Assembly: GCA_001599755.1 (NCBI GenBank)
Contig: BCHX01000008.1
Coordinates: 1,178,001-1,242,000 of the forward strand
Length of the DNA: 64,000 bases
Source of the DNA: Gliomastix tumulicola
Taxonomy: Eukaryota; Ascomycota; Sordariomycetes; Hypocreales; Bionectriaceae
Reading direction: 5' to 3'
The position numbers and the translations under genes were made by a program. The notes under the pieces are model-generated. The model was not told where the DNA came from. It saw nothing but the letters and a program-made list of their open reading frames with translations, and did no database searches. This document shows positions 45,735-56,692 of this stretch, piece by piece (the first letter of the stretch is position 1; every line of letters begins with the position of its first letter).

Positions 45735-46177
45735 ATGCAGCTCTCACTCGCCACCATCCTCCTCAGCTACGCCGCCCTGTCTTCGGCGGCCACCGCCCTT
45801 GCTCCTCGCCAGAACGGCAACCGTCCCGTCCCAAGCGGAGAGTGCTGTGTGGCCAACACAAACCTGAAGCAAGGCACCTGTGTTTCCACATCTGGCGAGC
45901 CGGACCGGTGTGTGCCCGGTGGCAATGACTGTATGTGTCTGACACGAAATACTTGACGAGACCCAAGAGACGAAAACGAAACGTCCTGCCTTGGAAGATT
46001 TGCTGACAGATGTGCATAGGTGGTGGATCACTGAGCTGCGTCCATCAGTCGAATCTAGAGTGTGACGAGAATGTCATTGAGCGTGGCAGCTCCCTCTGTC
46101 GAGCTCGGGCTTTCAACGGAGGTCTGTTCGAAGGCGCCAATATCATAGACTCTCTTGCCGATGCAACGGTAAATTAA
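45735..46177 (+). CDS. small secreted cysteine-rich protein
   Basis: Predicted 117-residue secreted protein; exons 45735-45930 and 46020-46177 (354 nt). A signal peptide of about 19-22 residues (MQLSLATILLSYAALSSAAT) is followed by LAPRQ, then a mature domain with eight cysteines in the order CC, C, C, C, C, C, C (GECCVANTN, GTCVS, DRCVPGG, DCGGSLSC, LECDEN, SLCRARAF). The intron splits a Cys codon and restores the pattern. Size, signal peptide and even cysteine number are typical of apoplastic fungal secreted proteins, some of which act as effectors; no specific family was recognised. It lies in an accessory, gene-poor stretch. Confidence 0.75.
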
Positions 46178-46602
46178 AATGGAGATGAGACTGAAGCTTG
46201 TTTGTCTATGTTCCCTGCTACCGACCAGCATATCATTTGATGAAACGAGCAGAACAACAAACTATCTAATTCTGTTTCTAGGATACGCATTGAGCCCCCC
46301 GGTGAGAACTTCGTGGCATTCCAAAGTGAGAACAATGGCAGCGACTCCAGTATTTACTGGCCCCGGGGTTGTTCTTCCCTGTACCCAAGCTTCATCAACA
46401 ATGGAACTCCGGAACATGTGTAGACAAGCAATCATTTAAGGCTTTATACATACCTTCAATCTGCCAGTCAACCAAGCACCAGACCGTGGTCTTGGACAAT
46501 CGCTTCTTACACATTCACTAACACTCCGACTTTCACAATCTAGCCGTTACCTCCCCCCCACGCCCCCTGAATATCTTGCTGAATATCTCCTCCAACTGCA
46601 CA
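46178..46602. other. intergenic region
   Basis: There are 425 bases with no supported gene; it serves as 3' region of the secreted protein gene and promoter of the next. Confidence 0.4.
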
Positions 46603-47094
46603 ATGTCTCAGGACACCAGCGAACTCCGCGCCGTCGGTGGTGGCCACAACTTTCTTGTAGGCGGGTTTCTTCTCCTCAGTCTGCACACTCTCCCAGGCGA
46701 GTCCGGCACTTGCTGGCGGGATCGCACTGGGGAGCGGTGGTGGACCGCTTCCTTAGTGCCGGGGACTCTCCTCCCGGACCGGGGCGAAGAGGACGAAGAA
46801 GCCTTCACTGCTGAGGAGGCAGGCATCCTCACCCTCTGCGACAGCGGGGAGGAGGCCTTCCTCCGGTTCGGCGATGGGATCCTGCACATCTCACCAGAGA
46901 CGCCCGGCAAGCTCACGAAAGAGCTGCGCGCTACGGCGGACAAACTGCGTCGGGACATGTGGGCTCCTAACGACCCCTATGTGGCTCTGAATGTCGTTTA
47001 TAATGGGAAGCGCCTCGTGGTGTACACCAGGCTTCCGTGCAGCGGGCTCAGAGATACCTGCGGTGAGAGTTCGGATGAGAGACTGGCTGGATGA
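46603..47094 (+). CDS. hypothetical protein
   Basis: An open frame of 163 residues from the first ATG (CACAATGTC). It contains WRDRTGERWWTASLVPGTLL, an acidic stretch (DRGEEDEEAFTAEEAG) and a Cys-containing C-terminus. No domain, signal peptide or membrane helix was recognised. A GT donor after DTCG (about 47062) and an acceptor near 47188 could replace the last 13 or so codons with a short alternative tail, so the 3' end is uncertain. The codon use is GC-rich like real genes around it. Confidence 0.45.
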   Translation: MSQDTSELRAVGGGHNFLVGGFLLLSLHTLPGESGTCWRDRTGERWWTASLVPGTLLPDRGEEDEEAFTAEEAGILTLCDSGEEAFLRFGDGILHISPETPGKLTKELRATADKLRRDMWAPNDPYVALNVVYNGKRLVVYTRLPCSGLRDTCGESSDERLAG

Positions 47095-47814
47095 TCTCGT
47101 CTCCAAAAACCAATTCCCTTGCACTAGTTTTTGATAGTTAATTCATATGATTTGGCCTATCACTCTAGACATTTTTTACTGCCTTAGCTTGTCTCACCGA
47201 GGGAGCGGCCCTGTTGCGCCGCGTGTAACGCCGACGCCCTTTGAGTGTTTCGAGGACGTGACTGTGGGAGGCTTTCCTGTCGTGGCGGAGTCCTTCGCCA
47301 GCCCGAACAGAGATCGACAGAACGGCGAAGATAATCAAGCAAATGAATCGTCATCTAAAGATTGACTGTCCGATCAAGTGCAGACCCGCCCAGGAGAAGG
47401 CCGTTTCTCGCAAAGCATAACCTTTACCAAGCATTCCAAACCAAGGTGCTTTTTCTCAAAGGCTGGCTGGCGTAATTTCAGTCTCATCACCACTTTAGTA
47501 TTCCAAGTAGACATACTGATTTGTGAAGGACCACGCCATTTTCTGTCTTTATGTAAGCATCAACGCCATCGAGGGAAGAGAGCCTCGCCATAGACCTGAT
47601 GTCAGCACGGCCTGCAACAGGCGGCAGATATACAAAAAGTCCTTCAAGGCATTTGGGATCGGACGGATCTAAGCGACTGGAACGAGATGTAGTACATGGG
47701 CTCCTGCATCTATCTCCTTTGAGAAAGGCCTTAACCAGGAGAGTTCTTTCCGCGGATATTTACAGCATCTGCAAACGCGGTATGGGGATTGTTGCAGAAG
47801 AGTCAAGGTTCCTC
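47095..47814. other. intergenic region
   Basis: There are 720 bases with no supported gene. Frames at 47147-47365 and 47378-47593 are short and show no protein-like features. Confidence 0.35.
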
Positions 47815-48030
47815 CCACCGCAATTCGACCAAATACTGTATTTCCGCTTCAGCCACTTGACACGCCTAATGACTGCGGAGCCGGTCCATCGATGGATCGT
47901 ACTCATTAGGACGATACTGGAGCTCAGCTGCTCCGACGATGCCAGCTTCAAGGCTCTCTGATGCAGAACATTCTCACCATTACACGGGAGGCCAGCGCTT
48001 ACAAAGATGTATATCTACGGCGCCCCAGAG
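47815..48030 (+). pseudogene. decayed copy of the 557-residue family
   Basis: The plus strand reads YFRFSHLTRLMTAEP, then ILELSCSDDASFKAL and, after a two-base shift (GCTCTCTGATGCAG), MQNILTITREASAYKD. The intact protein at 42625-44298 has FFRYRLAFKKDPETL, ILEQSCLGDADFKAL and MQNLLKIQKEGTYKKD in the same order. The copy is in opposite orientation, about 3.5 kb away, and broken by the frameshift and stops. Confidence 0.65.
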
Positions 48031-48440
48031 CGGATTGGTGATGGATCATACGCCTCGATAATCGAGCATTAGACGAGGCATGGGAGCTCGGCCCATGGTA
48101 ATATCAAGGTAATACTGTGAGACTTTAGTGCTGAGTCGCAAGCGCCACTGGCTGGCGTGGACGCCAGGACCAGGGCCCTGCAGGCGGAGCATCGTGATTC
48201 GTGAGTCCGAGTAGTCTTAGCTAGCTAGAAATGGCGCCAGTCGGAACTGTAGAACCCGGTCCTCACTCACGCACTAGTGGGAACTCAAGCGGTCATTGAA
48301 ATATAACCATCACACCATTGGATCCCTCTCGCGATGCTGTTGCCCAACTAACAAACAAACAAGCCTCTCTGACCCGCCGGCAAACCGCAGACGCTGGCCC
48401 CAACCCCGAGAAGAGGAAGGAAGAGTATTCAGACGACGAC
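48031..48440. other. promoter region of the P450 gene
   Basis: There are 410 bases between the decayed copy and the P450 start. No distinct element was recognised. Confidence 0.35.
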
Positions 48441-50349
48441 ATGGACTCGCCCCTCGCCACGGGCCTCTCGCTCATCCTGCTGGGCCTGCTGCTGGCCCTG
48501 GGCGCCTACCAGCTCGCCCTGCCCCGGCCGCTCCCGTCGGTCCCCTACGACGCGTCGGAGGCGCGCAACATCCTCGGCAGCATCCCGGCGCTCCTCGGCC
48601 ACCTCCGGCGGCACGGCGTCGTGATCCCGTGGATGACGGGCCTCAACGCGCGGCACGGCGGCGCGCCGCTGGTCCAGTTCTTCGGGCTGCCCTTCTCGAC
48701 GCCGACGCTCGTGCTGTCCGACTTCCGCGAGGCGCAGGACGTGCTCATCCGGAGGACGCGCGAGTTCGACCGCGCCCAGCGGACGCTCGACGGCTTCGTG
48801 GGGACGATCCCGCACCACCACATCTCCATGCGGACGCAGGATCCTCGCTTCCGGGGCAACAAGGAGCTTGTGCGGGATCTGATGAGCCCGGCCTTCCTGA
48901 ACCAGGTAAGGACCCGGAGAGCGTTCGTTCTCTGCGTCGCGGTTCTGTCTAGTTCTCTGTCTCGCTGACCAAAAGGGGGGGGGCGGGGGGTTTTGGAAAT
49001 ATTAGGTCTCGGGTGTTCAGATATACGCCAAAAGCCTGGCTCTTGTCAGCCTCTGGTCTGCCAAGGCGGACATTGCAAAGGGGAGGCCATTTGCAGCCCG
49101 GCAGGACGTCTTCAATGCCGCCATGGACATGGTCAATGCCGCCGCTTTTGCCTTTGGCGACGAGCTCAGCATCACGAAGCAGACCCTCGCCCACATCACC
49201 TCAGGCGAGCCTCCCAAAGATGGCGGCCCCGACGACCCTGTTGAGTTCTCCCGACCGGCTCGGACGCCCGAGATTGTCGCCCTGCAGGACTCGGCCGACT
49301 TCCTCGGCAGCCAGATCGTCTCGCCCATGCCGCGTCTGACGACGAGATACAAGCTGCTCACGGACTGGAAGCTGCGCCGCCAACTTGCCGCCAAGGACGA
49401 GGTGATCAGGGCCCAGCTGAGGAAGTCCCTGGAGCGGCTGGAGGCAGGCGACAAGACGCAGTTGTCCGCGACGGACTACCTGATCCAGCGCGAGTACTCG
49501 GTCGCCCGCAAGGAGAAGAGAGCCCCGGACTTCTTCTCGAGGCGCACGATTGACGAGGTGAGTTCTCCCGCGGGTCTGTTCAATCAATACCGCGACGAGA
49601 TTCTGACATGCCCCCCCGGTTTTCTGTCTTCGCAGCTCTTTGGCTACATCGTCGGCGGGCATGAAACCACGGCGACCGCGCTGTGCTGGATGCTCAAGCT
49701 CATCGCCGACCACCAGCACGTCCAGCAGAAGCTCCGAGACGCCATGAAGACGGCCTTCCCCGCCGCGGTCGCCGACTCCCGCCTCCCCACGGCCGAGGAG
49801 ATCGCCAAGGCGAGCATCCCCTACCTCGACGCGTCCATCGAGGAGTCCCTCCGCCTGGGCACGCCGACGCCGCTCGTCGTGCGCGAGGCCATGGAGGACA
49901 CGGTGCTGCTGGGCCACCGCGTCCCCAAGGGCACGGCGCTCCTCATCAGCAGCGTCGGCCCGAGCTTCCGCAGCGCGCCGGCCGACGTCGCCGACGCGGC
50001 GCGCTCCGAGACGTCCAGGACGAAGCACTGGGGCGGCGCGTGGGACCCGGAGGACATGGAGGTCTTCCGGCCGGAGCGGTGGCTCAGGGAGGTGGCTGGG
50101 GACGATGGCGATGGGGGCGGGCGGGTGACGTTTGATCCGCAGGCCGGGCCGTTCCTGACGTTCAGTCTGGGGCCGAGGGGCTGCTTCGGGCGGAAGCTGG
50201 CGTACCTGGAGATGAGGCTGGTGCTGACGCTCCTGCTGTGGAAGTTTCAGTTCCGGAAGCTGGATGGTGAGCTGGCGAGCTACAAGACGGACGAGGCCGT
50301 GACGGTCATGCCGGCGAATTGCTACGTCGGGATAGACCTCGTGGAATGA
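48441..50349 (+). CDS. cytochrome P450 monooxygenase
   Basis: Predicted 576-residue microsomal P450. Exons are 48441-48905, 49006-49557 and 49636-50349 (1731 nt). It has an N-terminal membrane anchor (about residues 5-24) followed by a proline-rich hinge (LPRPLPSVPY), I-helix GGHETTATA, EESLRLG (ExxR), FRPERWL and the haem loop FSLGPRGCFG with the thiolate Cys522. The second intron (78 nt) has no stop and keeps frame, so an unspliced form would carry 26 extra residues between the J' region and the I-helix; the GT-AG sites and the usual family length favour splicing. Substrate unknown. It is a lone P450 with no biosynthetic core enzyme nearby. Confidence 0.92.
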
Positions 50350-51018
50350 GATGTTGTACGTACGGGCGGGGGGCAGGAAGCAAGGGGGCAGGAAGTAGTG
50401 ACTAGAACAAATGCAGACGAGTGAGCACAGAGCTGACTGGCCCGGCGCACTGTATCCCCAATTTCGCTTGACGATGTAACCATGCCTGCGGCCCCCGGGC
50501 AAGCCAGGCCAGCCATCAGACCCTTTCCCCCCCCGACTTGGGCCACACAGGCCGTGTTCTAGAACCACAGGCCTTCTCTCTCAAGGGGCGTCGTGGCTGC
50601 CAGCTGAGCGGAATGGCAGCACTAACCCGAGAGGCGTCGACGGAGGGAGCTGTCGCTAATTGGTTCATCCTCCCGCATTGTGATGGATGGTGTGTCAGTA
50701 TTTGCAGTCTCGGGCAATTTTCCAAGCCCAGAGGCTGACCTGGGCCACCCACACTGTACATATACGAGCTGCACCGTCAGCAGGCTAATGCAGGAGTCAT
50801 GCACGAATACAACCGGTGAGGGGGGAAGATCAGCAGACAACACGGGACTAGCTGGGGTCGTGCCGCTCTTTGTTTTTTTCTCTTTCTTTTCAGCTGGGGG
50901 GGGGGGGCTGGATTTATACGTATAAAGAGAGCACCCTCTTGAGCTGGAATGACCAGCTAGCAACGTGCGTGCTCGCTTCAACCACCCTGACAGAGGATCC
51001 CGAGGAAGTACTGCAAAT
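50350..51018. other. intergenic region
   Basis: A 669-bp tandem intergenic region with short G runs and a TATA-like TATACGTATAAAG at about 50917-50929, roughly 95 nt before the next start. No exon is supported. Confidence 0.45.
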
Positions 51019-52550
51019 ATGAGCCTCACTCTTGCCCTGGCCCTGTCCGCCTTTGTGCTCGGGACGTCGGCAGACCCTGTTTCGGTTGCCCCCCGCCAGC
51101 AGCCCACCGTCAATGGCACCGTCGAGTACACCACGCAGTGCAAGTCCTGCCCGTACAACCTCTGCACCAATGTGAACGTGCCCTGGGGCGACGACCCGGT
51201 GACACTCACATGCTGGACTGAGTATGACGCGACGTGAGCGCTGAGATGATGGACAGAAGGTGCTAAAGAGATTGAACAGGGGCGATTTGGTCGGCGACAC
51301 GGACCTGTGGCGTATGTCCTTGGACTCCCCCCCCCTTTTCCATGGCGCGACTAGAGAGGCTCACGTTCTGGTGACAGTCAAGACGACGGAGGATTGCTAC
51401 CTCCCCGAGTACGATCTTGTCGAATACGGCGACTGTAAGTACCGCCTCCATTTCTCAATCCCACACGTACTGCATCATACACGCTGACACTCTCTCATCG
51501 ACACGCACAGTCCGGGCCGACCTCGAGTACTGCGGAGAGATCCCGCTGGACATCACCCGCCAGGATGCGACGGTGCGCTATCTCTCCGAGTGCAAATGGG
51601 AGAGCTCCACGTCGAGCGAGTCGATCCTGTATTACGGGCGGGATCTCGATGTTGAGCTGACCTGCTGGGCCGAAGGCGGTGCTGTCATGGATGACAGGTG
51701 AGCACTCGCGACCTGATATCCTCGCATGCATCGAAAAGCTGACTGGCGTCTCCGCCTGCGATCAGCTACTGGTACAAGGCAAGTTTACTACGCCGCAGCG
51801 AACCAACGGCACGCAACGAACGACTGACTGACTTGCTTGCGTGCAGACGACCGATAACTGCCACGTGAGCGGATCTGGTCTTTGGGCGACGCCTGGTACG
51901 TTGTACACCCATCCTCAAGATACCTCACACGCACATGTGACCGTAACTTCTAACCCCATCCTCCAAGACCGCGATGACCTCGACTGGTGTGGCCCAGATC
52001 CCGGCCCGCGCGCCAACGAGACGAGACGGTCCCTCGACGACGAGATCCCCCGCCCGCGCTCCCTCACTACCGCCGCCGCCGCCGAGGGCAGCGAGCTCCA
52101 GCAGCGCGACGCCGCCGCCTCGCTGAGCAGACGCTGGCTCCAGCCCGAGCAGATCGGCGAGGAGTACGCGCCCTGCCGCTCCTGCCCGACCGCCACGACC
52201 AACTCGACATGCCGCACCAGGAAGCGGTACGAGTTCAACGACACGGTCGTGAGCCAGTGCCTCACGGACGAGTTCATCACGTTCCCGAACGGCTCCTTCC
52301 AGATCAACTACTGGCTGGTATGTCTTCTTCATCCCGTCCGGGATATTGACTGCTTTGCTTGATGAGAGAGTGTGCTGACGAACGTTTGGATAGTTGACCA
52401 CGGATTGGTGCTATGTCGAGGGCTGGTACTTCTGGGTGCCGCCTTGGGATAGTGAGTGTCTCTCGATGAAGCTGTTGAGTACCATGGATGCTTACATGAT
52501 GAACTTTAGACTACCGTTACCCTCGATGCGAGTACTGGGATGGCTACTAG
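51019..52550 (+). CDS. secreted cysteine-rich protein with three internal modules, nine exons
   Basis: Predicted 333-residue secreted protein. Exons: 51019-51233, 51280-51311, 51378-51434, 51511-51697, 51766-51778 (13 nt), 51847-51895, 51968-52317, 52394-52451 and 52510-52550, totalling 1002 nt with continuous phase. The signal peptide (MSLTLALALSAFVLGTSA) is followed by DPVSVAPRQ. Three modules recur: C-rich opening and TCW, then W-KTTEDCYLP and DLEYCGE; TCWAEG, then YWYKTTDNCHVSG and DLDWCGP; and CRSCP, then YWLLTTDWCYVEG and RYPRCEYW. The intron after the 13-nt exon has a GC donor (AAG|GCAAGT). The linker between modules two and three is long and Arg/Ser/Ala-rich. Function unknown; extracellular binding domain inferred. 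Confidence 0.8.
51766..51778 (+). other. 13-nt micro-exon followed by a GC-AG intron
   Basis: Encodes the end of Ser plus YWYK. The next intron (51779-51846) begins GCAAGT and ends GCAG. Including the exon is needed to complete the module signature YWYKTTDNC. Confidence 0.75.
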
Positions 52551-52956
52551 GCTAGGGCAGAGGTTCAGCAAGCCTCGAGCTTAATGCTCCCAAAGCGTGA
52601 AAGGAATGTAGCAAGGCGATTCTTGACGTTGTAGCTGCCATTGAGTTCTCTCAGAGTATCTACAGAGTTCTTCAATTACACATGACGTCACATAGTGAAC
52701 TTTTCAAATCCAAAATTCTAGTGAACCGTAGCTTACCTTATCTCTCTACATGACAGTCACAAGGAAGTTCATAACGGGGCATCATCTCTCAACCACCCAT
52801 CTGGATTGTCGCTTTGCACTCTTCACCACCAAAAAAGCACCGTGCATATATGACAATCCTTCCCTTCTTCACATCTGCCATCACCCATCCTGTCTAGCGA
52901 ACTTCCCCTGACACACCAGTCGTTCAAACGCGCCCTCGCCCAAACCGAACGGCATC
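52551..52956. other. intergenic region
   Basis: There are 406 bases with no supported gene or repeat. Confidence 0.35.
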
Positions 52957-53701
52957 ATGGACATCTTCAAGACGTGCCTCCCCTGCTTCGACGCCGACGC
53001 CCTTCACGCCGACGACGACAACGATTTCGGCCCCTTTCACTCACCCGTTGCAGATGAGAAGGCGCCGATCCTCGCCATGCAACCCGCACAGGACGAAGCA
53101 GACAGATTCCTCCACATTCTGCGCACCGCGAAGCACGCAGGTCCAGAGCTGCAACTCCGCCTCCGCGACATCGCCTCCACGAACGGCTGGAAGGACTCGC
53201 TGGCGCAGAAGATCCTCAATGGCATCGCCGCCATGATTCGCGAGGGAGATCGCCTCACGGGCGCGATAGGAGAGATGGTCAAAGACATCAGCCAGAAAGC
53301 CCATCAATTTGCCAAGGACCATCCCACCTGTGCCAATCTCATCGTCTTCGGCGGCTGCACTCTCTTGGCCATTGGCATTCTGGTGCTCGTCGCGCCTTGG
53401 GTGCTCACGGCCCTTGGCTTTGGAGAGGAGGGGCCGGTGCTTGGTGAGTGGCTATCTTCCCTATGTTACCAAGTATCTAGCAACCTGTTGCTTTCCATCT
53501 CTCTCTCTCTCTCTCTCTCTTTTTTTGGTCCTCTTTCAAGCCCTGCATTTGCAGATCCTTGCTTGTGTGTGACGCGCTGCTGACATATTTTCAGGAAGCT
53601 TTGCCGCACACTGGATGTCGCAGATCGCCAGAGCCGGAAACGGAGCAGTCCCGAAAGGCTCTCTGTATGCTTTCCTGCAACATCTCGGGATGACGTGGTA
53701 G
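52957..53701 (+). CDS. Ifi-6-16/ISG12-like small membrane protein
   Basis: Predicted 197-residue protein; exons 52957-53443 and 53595-53701 (594 nt). The N-terminal two thirds are hydrophilic and acidic to helical (ADEKAPILAMQPAQDEADRF). A hydrophobic region (CANLIVFGGCTLLAIGILVL, then VAPWVLTALGFGEEGPVLG) continues across the intron into SFAAHWMSQI and AVPKGSLYAFLQHLGMT. That ending, small-residue-rich with a Gly-Ser-Leu-x-A-x-LQ-x-x-G-M segment, is the signature of the interferon-induced 6-16 family (PF06140), members of which in animals are mitochondrial or ER proteins linked to apoptosis. Fungal members are uncharacterised. The intron holds a CT repeat followed by T8. Confidence 0.7.
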
Positions 53702-54241
53702 AGTTCATAAAACTCGACATTCCCGACGAAAACGCGACAGTCTAGAAAGTCAATTGAAGGGGGGGGAACGGAATTGGACCAGGAATGCGGCATATTTTTT
53801 GCTGTTCAGAAACTGCGGGATCGGAAGAGGCCTGCAGGACAGAAAGGAAGGCGATTCAATCGAGAAGCAAGGCGTGAGGTTTTGCAGCCTTTTACAGAAC
53901 TGCACATGACATTTGACTCATGCCGAATCCAACACCCATGGATGCCCAGGGGTAAAAAAAGAAAGAAAAAAAAAAGGAAGAATGAATTTCCCACCAGTCC
54001 AATGCCGTGATTCAGTCCCGTAGCGCAAAAGTCCCCCGTTCTGGGGAGGGGGCCTCTTTTTCTCCACGTTTCGGCCTTTATCCAGTCCATCACGCCTTCA
54101 CGATTTACATAATTCCTTCCTCTTCGTCGGTGTGCGTGTCCGAGAGGGAAGACTGGCATTTAAAAGGCGTTCTCGCAGCTCTCTCTCTCTCTCTGCTTCC
54201 CATGCTCTCGTGCTCCGTGTCAGTCTCTATCTCCTCCCATC
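53702..54241. other. intergenic region
   Basis: A 540-bp tandem intergenic region with an A-rich tract at about 53954-53982 and a CT repeat (54178-54194) just upstream of the MFS start. No exon is seen. Confidence 0.4.
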
Positions 54242-55967
54242 ATGGCGACAATCACGCAGCCCGCTCCAGCCGTCACTCAGGCCTCCTCGCTATGGCTCGA
54301 CGAGGGAAGCCGGCCTAAATCGGAGCCACATCGGCCGGCCAGTCCGGCAGCGGCGCCCGTAGCAGCAGCAGCAGCAGCAGCAGCAGCTTCGCCAACCAAG
54401 CCGGACCCCGTGCCGTATCTCAAGATCACGAGCGCGTGTTTCTGCTTCTTCATCGGGGGCGTCAACATCGGCAGCGTCGGCGCGCTGATCCCGTACATCA
54501 TCCGCGATTATAATGTCAGCACCGCCATCGTCTCCAGCGTGTGAGTAGCAGCAGCAGCAGCAGCAGCAAGCCCCCCTATTCCTATTCCCTTGGTCTCATC
54601 ATGGCGTTTCGTGAGACACTGAACGATGATTTGCATGCAGATACGGCGCCACGTTTGCGGGCTGGGTCTTCGCCGCGCTGTCCAGCACCCATCTCTGCCA
54701 GTACCTCGACATGGGCTGGATGATCTTCCTCGGCACCTCGATCCAGCTCATCGGGCACGCCCTGCGCGCGTGGCTGCCGCCCTTTGGCCTCCTCGTCTTC
54801 AGCTTCTTCCTCGTCGCCGTCGGCCAGGCGTACAACGACACGCAGGCCAACACCTTCATGGCGTCGACGCGGGGCGCCCACCGCTGGCTGGCCGTCCTGC
54901 ACGCGACCTTCATGGCCGGCTGTCTCGTGGGTCCGTTCGTGGCTACAGGTGTCGCGTCTGCCTCGTCTTCGGTCCCGACGAGGAGGGGGGTGCCGCCGCC
55001 GCCGCTGTCCACGAGGTGGTATCTGTTCTATATCTTCCCGGCCGGTCTGAGCGTCATGAGTCTCGCGCTCATCAGCGTTGCCTTCCGGGACAGGCTGAGG
55101 ATCAAGAAGAAGAGTGCTACCGGGCTGGCTACCACGGCCGAGGAGGAGGGACGGGGAGAGGACGAGCAGGCGCGGGCGTCGCGGAATAAGAACGCTGTGC
55201 AGCTCATCAAGTCGGCTCTGGGCCGGCCCAGCGTGTGGCTTCTGAGCATGTTCTACTTCTTCTATCTCGGGTCGCAGGTCACCATGAATGGATGGGTGGT
55301 CGAGTATCTCGTGCAGGTGCGGGATGGAGACCTGGCCAAGATGGGATTTGTCCCAGCCGGTTTCAATGTATGAACTCTCGTGCTCGCTTCCTTTCACGGA
55401 GAGGATTTACTGACGTTTGAACTTGTAGGGAGGCTGTATGCTTGGAAGGCTGCTGCTCGCTGAGCCGACGTATCGTCTGGGAGAGCGCAGGATGATCTTC
55501 ATCTACTCCTGTCTCGCTGTCGGCCTGCAGCTGATTTTCTGGCTGTAAGTGCTTCCAAATGGGCACACATTTTCCCGCACAACCTGACATGACAAACAGT
55601 GTACCGAACATCATTGCTGCCTCCATCGCCGTCGCCTTCATCGGTTTCTTCACTGGGCCGCTCTTCGCCACGGTAAGTCCATCTCACTCTTGTCCTTGCC
55701 TTCGCAGCCACTGACTGTCCAAAGGGCATTTCCATGAGCTCCAAGCTCTTCCCTCCCGAGTCACACTCCACAGCCATAGTCTTCGTGCTCGCCGTCGCCC
55801 AGCTTGGAGCCGGCCTCTTCCCGACAATCACAGGTGTCATCGCCGCCAAGGCCGGTGTGCACGTCCTGCAACCTATTCTGACCGCCATCCTCGCGTCGAC
55901 AGTCGTGAGCTGGCTGCTGGTCCCTAGACCGAAGACCACTGCCAATGCTTCTCTGCACCAGGAATGA
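54242..55967 (+). CDS. MFS transporter
   Basis: Predicted 485-residue major facilitator transporter. Exons 54242-54540, 54641-55367, 55429-55544, 55600-55672 and 55725-55967 sum to 1458 nt. After a cytosolic N-terminal tail with a polyalanine tract coded by a GCA repeat (54360-54388), about 12 hydrophobic segments follow, e.g. ITSACFCFFIGGVNIGSVGA, FAGWVFAALS, PSVWLLSMFYFFYLGSQVTM, GGCMLGRLLL and IAASIAVAFIGFFTGPLFAT. The pattern with a long central loop and the conserved ending (SSKLFPPESHSTAIVFVLAV) fits the fungal group related to FucP-like and BSC6-type carriers. Substrate unknown. A second AGC repeat lies right after the first donor, inside intron 1. Confidence 0.88.
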
Positions 55968-56692
55968 GGCCCTTGCGCCGATGGTCGGCAGCGCAGTCGG
56001 TGATCCGGGGAAGTTCAAACGGCATTTAGATATAGAGACCGGTTGCCACTTAAGTCGCCGATGATGGGAACGTTGAATAGTGGGCCATATGTAAGCTTAA
56101 AGTGTTTATTTCGATTATATTAGAATCTTGTGACTTCCCCAGATTCCTGCCCAGCCGACTCACAGGTGTCAAGTAAGTCGATGTCATGCATCTCCCAGGA
56201 TCAAGAAGCTTACCGGGCCGGGTCGTGCTTCCATCCAGACGCTTCTATTTAGACCAAAGACCTCGCACAATACCATATTGATGCGAGTTTACCGCAGACC
56301 CGTTGTTCCAGCATCTGTAAGAGCGTTCCAGGTGCTCGAGGAAAGTCCAGATCGGAGATCATGACAGTCTCTTGCCTGCATCGGAGGTAGTCACGTAGCC
56401 ATTGTTCCCCTGGCCTTTTGTGGGCTCAACGCCAGCATGGTACATCGGGAATGGGTCGGATGAGGGTTCACTCTTCTTATCTGGGGTCACGTCACACCGT
56501 GGGAGGGATCTGTTCCAAGCGGGACACTACGGAGCAGCCAAGATATTGTAACACAATCATGCATATACACCCTTGCAGGTGCAAGACGGTTATCCAAGCA
56601 ACCCCTCCGCTCGTTGGTCGGTTGGGGATTCATTTCCCTTCCTTCACCGACCTCAGCATCCCCTCCTCCTTCTCCTGCCCTCGCTCACCATC
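55968..56692. other. intergenic region
   Basis: A 725-bp tandem intergenic region between two MFS genes. No exon or clear motif was recognised. Confidence 0.4.

Noticed and set aside
49201..50568. A 455-codon frame antisense to the P450
   Set aside because: A shadow of the P450: Arg/His/Gln-rich without domain features and starting inside unrelated sequence.
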